Below are positions 10,951 to 21,415 of a DNA stretch of 64,000 bases, in pieces; within the stretch, counting starts at the first letter, position 1; the number at the start of each line of letters is the position of its first letter. Made by a program: the position numbers and the translations under genes. Under the pieces are notes generated by a model. It worked only from the letters and a program-made list of their open reading frames with translations, had not been told where the DNA came from and made no database searches. Source of the DNA: Phragmites australis (taxonomy: Eukaryota > Streptophyta > Magnoliopsida > Poales > Poaceae). The DNA lies in the NCBI RefSeq assembly GCF_958298935.1, contig NC_084924.1:5766001-5830000 (forward strand), given 5' to 3'.

Positions 10951-11214
10951 AACTAGGTACCACATGGAACATACCAAACACCACTAAGACTTGGTCACAA
11001 CCACTTTTTGTCACTAAGACTGACAACAAGGGGTTAAATCTAAAACACCTTTTAGATACCCCGAATTCATAAAATGAACTTTCAAAACAAACACAATCCC
11101 GCACTAAACACAAGGTTTGAGCACTCGAAACAACAATCGAGCAATATTTTTGGTAGCCCCTCTTTATAGTACGGCTATTGATCCTATAACCTGGTCTCTC
11201 ACCTGTAACGAACA

Positions 11215-12631
11215 TGACCCTCTTAGGGTATCTATGTGATTTTAGTGATTAATGACAATATAGTCAATGAGAAAGTTGAAGAACACGGGGATGGTCCAGC
11301 GCTCAGGAGTTTGTACACACCAGAGCATTCCAGAGGAAAAAGTTGAAGAACCAACACATTGGAAGGTCTGATGTTTTGAAGATCAATACGCTGAAGTATT
11401 TGTTGCGGAGAATGTTGCATGTGTTGAAGTATAAAGATCAACACACCAGAAGGTTCGGTGCTTTGAAGATCAATACGCTGGAGCATTTCTTTCTCAAGTG
11501 TACACACCGGATGGTCCACCGATAGAGCTGGTGAACACACCAGAACATTCGGTGTTTACAGAAGATTTGAGTGGGGTTTCAACGGCTAGTTTATGGATGA
11601 TGTACATGCTAGATGGTCCAGTGAGTACAATTTTTTTTTTACAACGGATCATCCAGCGTTTACAGAAAAATTGAGCTGTTAGGGCAACGGTTAGTCCTCG
11701 GGATTGAGGCTATAAATATCTCTCCACTCGGCCATTTGAAGGTGTGGCAATCAGTTGGAGTCTAGAGAAGCTCTCGTATACTTGAGAAGATATTTAAGCC
11801 ACCAAAGTACTTAAAATTAACATTTAAAGCAATTAGCGCATAGATTAGTGAGTGATTAATGATAATAGGCGTAGAGAGAGTTATTCCTAGGTGTTACTAC
11901 CTAAATAGAGGATCAAAAAGTGATCCTACCGTGTACCTAGAGGTACGCCAGTACCTTGGAGTCATGGTGACTCGCTAGCATCTTAGGCCTTGGTGGCTCA
12001 AGCTTATTGACCCTTTGACTTGGTGTGGACTGGCAACAAGAAGCTTGTACGGGGATGCGGAGACCCTTGGTTTGGTGGTTTAAGCTCTGAAGTGAAGACG
12101 ATGATAATTGACCGGAAGAGAGGCTAATGACGAGACCTCGCATTAGTGGCTTAAGAGCTATGACCGGAAGAGTCTTAATGACCGGATCATATTCTTGGTG
12201 GAGCTCCAACATGGACTATAAGAAGAGCTATGACCGGAAGAGTCTTAATGACCGGATCATATTCTTGGTGGAGCTCCAACATGGACTATAAGAAGAGCTA
12301 TGACCGGAAGAGTCTTAATGACCGGATCATATTCTTGGTGGAGCTCCAACATGGACTATGAGTGTTATTCATGCCATCGATAATACAAGATAAAAATTTC
12401 TTATGCCGAGTTAGCTCTCTCTACCTTATTCATGTTTTCGCATCTACATACTTGCAATTTACCTTCCTAGAGTAGATTGTAAACTTTTGAATGGTTGAGT
12501 AGACACACTAGATAAATCTAGAGCATATTTAGATAAAAAAATGATATATATTTATCTTGTGAAGTTTTTAGAGTCGAATAATTTTAAGTGTCATAATTCA
12601 CCCCATTCTTAGGATGTCACCGATCCTTACA
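11215..12631 (+). mobile_element. Copia-type 5' LTR, plus orientation
   Basis: Begins TGACCCTCTTAGG and ends CCGATCCTTACA at 12631. It is followed after two bases by TGGTATCAAAGTTC (12634-12647), a slightly mutated primer-binding site for initiator tRNA-Met. Motifs such as CACCGGATGGTCC and CCAGAAGGTTCGGTG recur in the first half. The LTR end is homologous, inverted, to the 9530 copy. Decayed gag sequence follows downstream. No matching 3' LTR was found, so the element is truncated. Confidence 0.65.
12161..12359 (+). repeat. Perfect 70-bp tandem repeat inside an LTR
   Basis: A 70-bp unit beginning TGACCGGAAGAGTCTTAATG is present at 12161-12230 and 12231-12300, and for 59 bp at 12301-12359, with no differences seen between copies. 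A more diverged relative precedes it around 12111-12160. Identity of the copies in an otherwise decayed LTR points to recent expansion. Confidence 0.95.
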
Positions 12632-14340
12632 AGTGGTATCAAAGTTCATGCTCTAAATAGTTTTAACCGTTTAGAGTTGTGACGTTCAAGGTTGAGATGA
12701 ATACCCATAGTGTTCCATAGTTTGACGATATTTACTTTTCCCGTTGAAAAATTCTAATATCTTGTTATTTGCAAGCTCGATATTTATATGTTTGGAGAGT
12801 CGTTGATGAAGGAATGAGACAACGCAACACCACCAAATAGAGACAATTCGATGCAATGGTGAAGAGTATTTTTTTATTATCTTTAAATATTGATGCATTT
12901 AATTGTGTTTATTCTCTCACCAATACACATAATATTTGACTAGTCTCATTGAAATATATGAAGGCATAAAAAGATGTGCGTATTGAAAATATCATATGCT
13001 AGTTACTAAACTCAATAGCATCAAACAACTTTCACATAAAAATTCTAACATGTGTACTCATATTTGAACACTTGTAAATGAGATTAATGAATTAAGTTTG
13101 ACTCCAATTGAAGATGATCATATGGTAAGAAGAATACTTCAAACTATTCTTCTAAAGTACAAATTGATAGTCTCCATCATCTACGATAACCACGATATCA
13201 AGAAGATAACTCTAAGTCAAGTGCTCGGCAAGATCACCGCTCCATTAGATTACCATAAATATAGAGATTGAAACTTCTTTCTCATCCGATGCTAAGAACC
13301 TTCCTCTCACAAGCAAGCAAGCTCCATGCCCATATATGAATATAAAGATGAGGAGATAAGAGCAAGAGTTAAGCTCAAGCAAAAATAATAAAGATGAAGA
13401 TAAAAAAATAATGAAGAGTATGAGCAAAACACCTCAAGCGATTGAGAGATGAATCCCAAGACCACCGATCTTATTTCATAAGTGGAGAAAAACATCAAGA
13501 AGATTAATACCAAAATTGATCACCAAATCTCAATAAAAGACTTTGGTCAAAACAATGATCATATCAAGAAGGGAAAAATGCAACCCCCCAAGTCACTTGG
13601 ATTTTGACTTTCCCCCCAAAAGTTGTTTTGTTGCAAAAAAAACCCTAAAGGTTTGATTTTGTTGTAAAAACACCTCCAAAAATTCAAAAAAATTAAATAA
13701 AATCATAAAAAATTCTAAAAAAAACTAGAGACAATTCTAAGACCTTTTGTGAAATTTATTTTCAAAAATAATATCCTTTGCATCATATTTCATGGAGAGT
13801 AAGCTTTAAAAAAAAAGAAAAATGTGCAGCTCATTTATTAATTTAAGTTAAATACATAGGTAATTATTTACTAATCCAAAAATCACGAAACAAATTTTTT
13901 TAGCCTTCTTACATGATCCTATCTTCTAAAAATATATGAAATTTTTAAAAAGTTATTGTAACGTGCAGGATTGATTAAATGTGTTGTAGATAGATTAATT
14001 CATAACTAATCCATAACACCCCAAAATTAGTTACTAGTTTATTTTTAGAATTTTTTATTTTTTGAATTTTTGGGGGGTTTTTTTCAACAAAATCAAACTT
14101 TTAGGGTTTTTTTAGCAACAAAATAACTTTTGGGGGGAAAAGTCAAAATCCAAGTAACTTTTGAGGGTTTTTTTTGCATTTTTCCCTATCAAGGAGGAGA
14201 AGAAGATCAACAATAAGAGGGAGATAAGGGGAAGATGCAAAGCATATGTAAGCATAAGAAGATGGATGAGTGAAGATGAAGATTCAAGTAAGTGATGACA
14301 GTTTTACCATCCATTTATTCAAGAGAAGCTCCTTTTTAAA
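12632..14340 (+). pseudogene. Decayed Copia gag region, split by a Mutator-like insertion
   Basis: After the primer-binding site the plus strand holds gag-like fragments broken by stops. The clearest, 13083-13271, reads INELSLTPIEDDHMVRRILQ, then a tail with IVSIIYDNHDIKKITLSQVL, as in Copia-type gag (UBN2-like) polypeptides. After the element at 13571-14186, the gag tail resumes with a lysine-rich stretch and an acidic KAYVSIRRWMSEDEDSS segment (about 14210-14300). No protease, integrase or reverse transcriptase follows. The order LTR, primer site, gag supports one truncated Copia element. Confidence 0.6.
13571..14186. mobile_element. Mutator-like foldback element (non-autonomous)
   Basis: A 616-bp element whose terminal about 140 bp are inverted copies of each other. 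Both ends start GGGAAAAATGCAA when read inwards, and both arms carry TTGGATTTTGACTTT and TTTGATTTTGTTG. The flanks TATCAAGAA (13562-13570) and TATCAAGGA (14187-14195) form a 9-bp target duplication with one mismatch, the length made by Mutator-like transposases. There is no coding region. It interrupts the decayed gag, so it inserted after that element. Confidence 0.85.
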
Positions 14341-14400
14341 GTTGTGATCACGCAAGATATTACATAAGTGCCTTATGACCAAATATATAAAAAACAATAT

Positions 14401-14770
14401 AAGTTATGATAAATCTGATAATGATTCACCCTCATAAAAAGAACCCATTGATTTGATCAATGAGCAATAAATGGTTTTAAAGAAACAATCTAAAGAATGA
14501 CAACATAAGGAAGCTGCGCCGGGTGGAGCGGGAGGGCGCACGAGAGGCCAGCTAGAGTAGGGAGGCGGCACAAGCAGAAGCAGCAAAGACGTATCTGATG
14601 AGTGTAGGTTGGATCCGGCCAAGTTGGGACGAATTGGACCCAACCTACGATGAACAGAGAGAGGGGGATCAGAGAGAAAGGGAGAGCCAACGGGAAAGAG
14701 AGAGCCGGTGGTAGAAATTACAAGTATGAGTTGCGGCGTAAAAAGAAAAGAAAATTTAGCTCTGATACTA
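14401..14770 (-). other. Internal leader of the short-LTR element
   Basis: The stretch next to the minus-strand primer-binding site. It contains a GC-rich patch (about 14510-14700) and minus-strand frames of 66-79 codons with no recognisable domain. Treated as retroelement leader, not a gene. Confidence 0.4.
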
Positions 14771-15294
14771 TATTAGAAATAGTCACTTATATTTAATAAT
14801 AGCTATTAGAGTTATCTATAAAATATATGATAAAGACTCTAATAACTTAATCTATATGTAATGAATAAGAACTTTATCTTCCTAACGCAAACTAGGCAAC
14901 AAATAAGTCTTAACTTTTAGGGAAACGGAAACTCCCATAAACTTTTTGAAAAAGATGTACTCTACCTAACAGAAGCACTATACAAGTCTAGTGTTAGTAT
15001 TAAGAGTAAAAAATAAATTATATTAAAAAATAGAATCTTGAAATTCGTATCGAGTTGAACAAAGATACCATATGTGAGTTTTTTTAAAGCCCACAATCAA
15101 TAAACGTTACCCCACTTCTGTATCCTTCTAGCCAGCGGATTCAAGAAAGATGTGAAAAAAATATATGATAAATAAAAGAATTAACTAATGAATAAATATT
15201 AGATGAAAAATATAAACAGTTATAGATAATCCGTGTATCCAATTATTTAATTTTAGGAAATTATCCTCTTAATACTATATTACTACATCATACA

Positions 15295-15424
15295 GTTCTG
15301 CAGAACATCGTCCTTCTCTTTAACCACCCTCCAGGCCTCCACTCACTAGCCAGCCGAAGCAGGTTCTACAGAACATCGTTCCCTTCCCTTTGACCCACCC
15401 TCCACCCGCTAGCCAGCGTAATCT
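15295..15424 (+). repeat. Promoter-proximal tandem duplication
   Basis: A segment of about 65 bp starting GTTCTGCAGAACATCG (15295-15362) is repeated with small changes as GTTCTACAGAACATCG (15363-15424). Both copies contain a CCACCCTCC run and a CTAGCCAGC near the end. It lies 100-230 bp upstream of the 7TM gene's start codon, in the promoter or leader. Confidence 0.75.
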
Positions 15425-15528
15425 TACCGCTTCGGCAATCGATCTCCGCGCGATCCCAAATCCCCCAACACAAACCCTAGCGGCCAGGCACCTCCACCTC
15501 CCCTTCCCCCGGCGGGCGGGCGACGGAG

Positions 15529-18132
15529 ATGCGGGCGCTGCTCGCTGAGGGCGCGATGGCGGTGGCGGTGGCGCCGGAAGCCAACGCGTCGTCGGACGGC
15601 TCCGGGTCGCCGTCGGGGCCGATGTGGTGGGTGTCGGAGTGCCACGGGGCGTGGTACAGCCTGGCGGTGATGCTGCCGTCGCTCGCGTTCGTGGGGTTCC
15701 TGGCTTGGCAGGCCCGGCGGAGCTTCCGCAGGCTCAGCTACGGCCGCTCGCACGTCGTCGTCGTTGCATACTACGCGCTCCTTTGGGCCGTCGCCGTCCT
15801 CAACCTCCTCTGGTGCTTTCTGCAGGTTCGGATTGCTTGCCTTTGTCACTTCTCTGAGTCCCGAATTGGTTGGCCATGGGACTGCCTGCTTGATTAGGCT
15901 TTGATTTGGGCATTCTGATTTCTGATACATACATGATGTGATGTTGTGCGTGTCATTCTAGTAACAACTAGTGGAAGGCAGGGGAATTCCTGTCAATGGA
16001 AAGTAGGGTCAAGTATGGTTAATCGTGAATTTGTTGGGTAAAAATGTAAAATACTAAAATCAGCTGTGAGAAGGGTACATGTAAAGTGCTGATCATGAGG
16101 TTTTTAAAATGCGTTTTTAGATTTGATGAACACTAATGTTTGTATGTCTTGTTTAGTTTCTGATTGCTAAGTAGAATAAGTGGGTAAAAGAGTTTGGTGG
16201 GTTTTCGGTTAGACAAACTCTTTTGGTGAAAATACATCTAGCCTTTTGATGTTTCAACTTGGTAATGGAATAAGTAGAGTTACGGTTTGTGATCGAATGG
16301 GTAGGTTGGGAGTTTGTCAGGTCATGTCAGTGATGAACAAGTAGAAAGCTATAGTGGGTCCCCGAAAAGAAATAACCAAGCTTCTGGTGGCCAGGTCTTA
16401 CCTGGTTGGTGGATAGTAATGATGAACAGGTAGCTTACTCTGGTGAATTTATAGAAAAAAAGAAAGCTCTAGTGCTAGTTGCTCAAATAACTAGACCTCA
16501 CACTGCCCTGATTGCTGGGCTTAGGTTTCAGATGCACATCTTTAGAATTGACACAGTGCTGATGTAGAGGGATAATCGCATGACAAATCCTGCTCTTATG
16601 CATTCGGAAATTTCAATTCTATCGTATGTGTTACTCTTATATTGCATGTCTCTCTTATATAAGTATGAAACCTATCTTTTTCCTCAAATGGCAGGCGTGG
16701 CAATGTATGCCTGATAGGGCGTTCTCTTGGAATGTATTGTCATTGTTTACAAAATCGGGAATGCTATTCTTGGAAGTTAGTCTCATAGCATTTCTACTTC
16801 AAGGAAATGATGCCAGTGGTTTTGAATCTTTGGCACGCACCTTTGTTATCTCTGGAGCTGTAGTTGCTGCTGATGTATTGCTCAAGGTATGATGCTACTC
16901 TAAAGTTCAGGCAGAATGGACGTTACCTAGCTTTTCTTATCAGTGATGGGTGCTATGTTTCTTTACTTAGCTCTTGCAGTTTGTCCTTTTTTCATGATTA
17001 ACAAGAAAAAAATCAATCTGTGTCATCTTTGCCTTCTTCTTTTTCCTGGTATCTTTGCCTTCTTACTTAACAACAATAAGCAAAGTAAATTGACTGGTGT
17101 ATATGTATCAGGTCCATCATGCTCTTTATTAGAAGAAAACAATATGTTATTTCCACTGTTTCATAATGGATTGGCTATTGCAAGTTGGTACAAATTTTCT
17201 ATTGATAATAGGTCTTGCATGCTCATCTCATGACACTGGGAAAAAAACTGACTGCTTAGAACCCATGACTTAGCGTTTTACACCTATCCTTGTTTCAATG
17301 TGCTAGATTATGTCGCCACTGGAAAGTGGGTTAATACTTTAGTTCTCGCGTTGTTAACTAGAGAACACTATGTTGCCTCTGAAACTAACGTTTGCTCCTT
17401 CAGACTATATATGTTTTTGGCTTTGGTGTTCCTTTGTTCATTGATGCTGACCAACGAACTGGTGGGAAATGGGGCCTATGGATTCTCCACAAACTGGTGC
17501 TTACTGGAGTCTATGGCCTGATTGTTTTCATGCATCACTCAAGATGGAAAGACAGGCTGCCTGGTAATTGGTTACAATTCCCGGTATTATCATGTATGTT
17601 TCAAACTCTTTGTTTGTTGTTTCATGACCTTGATCCCGTGGTTGCTTTCTTGCAGCAAAACCAGCATACTACAACTACATATGTGCGATGCTACTACTGA
17701 ATGGCATATCACTGTTTGGCTGTTTCCTTGTTGCTAGTGGAGCTGGATTTGGGTTATGGTACATAAAGAACAATATGCTAAAAAATTTATCTTAAATTAT
17801 TCACCTCCAAGATTAGTATTTGAGGATCTTCCTTTTTGTAGGTTATATAATCTCACAACCGTCTGCTATCACTCTCTTTACCTTCCACTTCTATATGTGA
17901 CTTTCTTAGCAGACTTCTTCCAGGTAATTTCTTGCGCATGAACATTTATTTTGTTCTTTATAGCGCTTCCTCCTTGCGTTAATGTACTGGTAAATTTTTG
18001 TGTGCCCTGTTGTAGTGAAATTGTTTGTGTTTGCTGGTTTATTTGTATGTGTAGGAGGAAGACATGCTTCTAGAGAATGTATACTACTCCGAAATGAAAG
18101 ACGCTGGGTTCTTTGATGCAGACTGGGATTAG
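15529..18132 (+). CDS. TPRA1/CAND-type seven-transmembrane protein (transmembrane protein adipocyte-associated 1 homolog)
   Basis: Six exons join in frame: 15529-15825, 16695-16886, 17404-17563, 17656-17758, 17842-17923 and 18055-18132, giving 912 nt and 303 residues. The N-terminus has WWVSECHGAWYSL, then hydrophobic helices. Later landmarks are QCMPDRAFSWN, FVISGAVVAADVLLK, the loop RTGGKWGLW, HHSRWKDRLPAKPAYYNYI and a tail ENVYYSEMKDAGFFDADWD. This is the Tmemb_40/TPRA1 family; plant members have been listed as candidate G-protein-coupled receptors (CAND7/8-like), but receptor activity is not proven. About seven membrane segments are visible and the length is normal for the family. A second in-frame Met at 15556 could be used instead. 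All splice sites are GT/AG and phases agree. The first exon is strongly GC-rich, as is common in grasses. Confidence 0.9.
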
Positions 18133-20144
18133 TCTGAAGATACCACGCTATATGGCCATTTTCATGTGAAATGGACACTGTATTTTTTTTTACATCTCTG
18201 TACTCGTAATCGTAGGACAAACTGTATGTAGCTAACCATTACAATGAATGAAAAATTGTAAATTTATGGATTCATACTTTAAAATTCGAGCCCCTAAATT
18301 ACCGATGGATTAGAAATACAAGTATATGGTACAAGACTAACTTTAGTAGTGAACCGTCAGGATTTGCATTTTTGTAGCCTCATGTATAGAAATGTCAACT
18401 TATCACCTGATGCTGCCATGAGTATTAGCTAATGCTACATGTGTATGTTTCTATTTTTTGTTTGTTCTGTTTGGCGTGTGTGTTCAGAAGAGTAACGGAC
18501 AGATCGTACAGAGCACGTTATGTTATCACCCTTCTCATCTTCGAGAATGAAATGGCACATCGGACCCTGCAATCTATCGCTTTCTCCGTGCCCAAGTATT
18601 ACGAAAATGGTTATCTGCGCACTGTATCCTTCTGTCACCTCTCCTACTCTTTTCTTTTAAATAGGCATACTCATATCGAAGATCAAAGATATGGATTTTA
18701 GATATTAATAAAGTCATCATACTCACAATCAACCGATGTCATCTACTATTGAAAAAAAAAACCCGGCTTGATAAGATACATAAAAAGTAATCTTAGGTTT
18801 GGCTTGGTTCTCAGTGTCTTAAGGATGGCTTGGTTCTCACCGTCTCTATACCACATTACCCGTGTTTACTCCTACAGGATAGAGCAGCATAGGAAGGAAG
18901 CATTGCATAGGTCCGTGGTGCAACGTGCCGCTAGAGTTCCAGTGATACTAGACAAAAAGGCATTCTGACCGCGACAGCGCCTCAACGGGTAGAAACTCGA
19001 AACAGCAAAGCCCCCGTTGGCTGCGGGCACATGACAATGACATGGTCCTCGGTGATCGTTGCGGTAACATGCAAAATACTCCTCCAGTAATAAATACTTA
19101 TCATTTTTAAAATTTTATAATTTTTGATGAACAATTTCGATTATTATTTTTATTCAAATATATTTATAATATCTAATAAAAAAATACAATAATATGAAAG
19201 TATTTTTCAAGATATATATATATATATGATTCTTATGTTTTTAAATTAAATATTTTGAAAGTTATTAACGATAAAAAATTTAAAAGTTTAATTGAATCTT
19301 GATAAAAATTGTAAATTTCGTTCTTTCTTTTTTGCACAGAAATACTTGTCAGCTTGATGGTAGTACGTGACTACGTGTGTGTCGCCCACGTGAGATTAGT
19401 TCTTGGTGCCTAAACTGCACATTTTGCAGACGCAATAAACTAGCAACCGTCCAATGCAAACCACTACTAGTAGTTGGTTTGGAAGTTTGCAATAGGCATG
19501 CCCCTAAGACCATCCTCAAATTTTTTTTCCCTTCATTTCGTTTTTTTATTCTCTTCTTCATTCTTATTTTATTTATTTTTTATCATCTTTACAGTTCCCG
19601 TTTAAAGGGATTCATAAAGAGAAAGAAGCGAAAATCTTATTCTAAAGAGAATGATCTTGTAAATTTTTTCATGAAAAATCGTTGGAGCGTTGAAGTTAAC
19701 GAAAATCCTTTCACGAAAACTTCTAGATCACAAAAAGAATCCATCAGGCATAATCTAATACCACTTTGCAGAAGTAGATTCTCAATATAGCATGTGGATT
19801 TTAAATTGACCAATTGCTTGTACAATTGCGTGCCTTCCAAAGTGATTATACTAGTGCTACTGGTAGTACTATACTGCATGTACAGTGACGACGCATTGAG
19901 ATGTGCGCAGCCTATAAACACCGTCTATCCAGCATTCCGGGGCCCCCAACTCCACCCCACAAATCCATGCCATGAAGAATAAATAGATCCTTGAGTTGTA
20001 TGGTTAAAAAATCCGCGTCCATGCCATGAGGCAAGACAGCAGAACCCCGGGTCGTAATCTAACCCTGTGGTAGGGTTGGGTTTCCCAACACGCCAACAGA
20101 ACACAGTATCAAATGAGAACCGAACCTTGATTTGTATAATTAGA
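18133..20144. other. 3' flank and intergenic spacer
   Basis: The first about 120 bp are probably 3' UTR. The rest is AT-rich. A Stowaway-like left end (TACTCCTCCAGTAATAAATA, about 19078) is visible, with a possible inverted partner near 19340-19365. Open frames at 18432-18968 and 19377-19790 lack recognisable domains and were not called. Confidence 0.45.
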
Positions 20145-20146
20145 TC

Positions 20147-20800
20147 ATCAATTAGATATTTTAAAAATTCATCTTTTATAATATTATTATAATATTACAT
20201 CTAATATTATTATAGCATCTTCTATTTTTTCATCTCTAACAACTACTTTATTTATTATCTTTTATTATTCCCGTCCTCCTTTTAAACTCGCATTCATCCT
20301 CTATGAATAGTATTGAGAGAGAGTGGAGCTGTAAATTTAGAGTATACACCCTCCTGACCGTATCCTTGTAGCAAGAGATATGGTTTCTGTTGGAGCCGTT
20401 TGCTGGCTGTTGTGATCAATATCTAGTGCTTGCATGTGTAATTATTGTAGCACTAGATACCTCCTCTGCTAAAGATAGACTTAGGCCAACTCTAATAGGC
20501 ACCGTATCGAGTGCTACAGAGACCGATGCGGATCGGAGATGACCCTTCACACACTTCAGCAGTGTTGTATCCACTGCTATAGTGTTGCTACAGTGAAGAC
20601 TGCAACTTGATAGATGAAAAGATACAACTAACACCGTTTATAGAGGATGAATGTGAACATGAGAGAGAGGGAGAGTGAGAATAGTGAAAGGTAGGAAGCA
20701 AAATAGCTGTTAGAGATGAAAAAATAGAGAGTACTGTAATTATGTTAGAAAATGTTGTAATAGTGTTATAGTAGACGAATTTAAATATCTGTTGAAGATA
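20147..20800. repeat. Large imperfect inverted repeat (foldback element)
   Basis: The left arm (about 20147-20340) contains AGATATTTTAAAAATTCATC, TTTTTTCATCTCTAACAACT and CATTCATCCTCTATGAATAG. The right arm (about 20620-20800) carries the complements in reverse order, such as ATAGAGGATGAATG, AGCTGTTAGAGATGAAAAAA and GACGAATTTAAATATCTGTT. The arms are roughly three quarters identical by eye and are separated by about 280 bp. No target duplication is certain and no coding region is present. This looks like a non-autonomous DNA element. Confidence 0.6.
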
Positions 20801-20888
20801 ATCTTATCGAAGGGCCCTTTATCCATCACGGATTAAACTCCTTATGTCTCAGCAGGTGTAATATTCTTTAAGTGATACACCTAAATAT

Positions 20889-20911
20889 AAATATATATAT
20901 ATATATATATG
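20889..20911. repeat. (AT)n microsatellite
   Basis: About eleven AT units, about 500 bp upstream of the X8 gene's start codon. Confidence 0.9.
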
Positions 20912-21415
20912 TACAGTAGTGTAATTTTCTTCCTAGTTGTTACGGTGTTTCCAGAAAACACGGTAGGCAGGGAAGTTGTACACTCACATACTAGACGCAT
21001 TTACCCGGCGGCCGGCGCGCAGGGGCACAGTCCTGGCCAGCGTTTGCCATGCCACCCACCCCCACGCCCACTGGCCATGCGTTTTTTGACCGTTCATGAA
21101 AGGCCACACTGCCTTCTGCCTCTGGCGCTGGACCGGGCGGTCAGGGGCAGCGCTGGCCTCGAGTGGCTCCCGGTGCTACGGGACGCGCCACTTTACAAAA
21201 ACTGGGCACTGGCCGAGCGGCTTGCGCGTGCTTGGCTGCTCGGCTCAGCGGTCCTCCGTCGTGCAGAACAGCAAAAAACCCTGCGGTCTGCCTGCCGGTG
21301 CAAAACACTCTCGCCTGCTGGAGAGGAGGGCCAAGGCAGCAGAAGGCACGGCCACACTGTGAAGGAGCTTGAGCCTGCTCACTGCCGTCACAAGCCTCAC
21401 GACAGCGTGCGCTTC

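Larger units (their letters stand above)
8921..14892 (-). mobile_element. Short-LTR Copia-like (TRIM-like) element, minus orientation, with nested insertions
   Basis: Two diverged direct repeats act as LTRs: 8923-9049 and about 14771-14887. Both contain the run ACTCTAATAACYTAAYCTAT. Read on the minus strand the LTR begins T(G/A)TTAG and ends CTAA(C/T)A. Directly inside the right LTR the minus strand reads TAGTATCAGAGC (14770-14759), a primer-binding site for initiator tRNA-Met. Inside the left LTR the minus strand reads GAAAAGGG, a polypurine tract. CAAAC occurs beside both ends (8916-8920 and 14888-14892), two bases off at the left, and may be the target duplication. Only about 0.9 kb of internal sequence (9050-9529, 14340-14770) belongs to this element; no coding domain remains. 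The middle is occupied by later insertions. Confidence 0.65.

Noticed and set aside
19377..19790. 137-codon frame with a hydrophobic centre
   Set aside because: The hydrophobic run is a T-rich tract (FFILFFILILF); no start context, splice partner or known domain.
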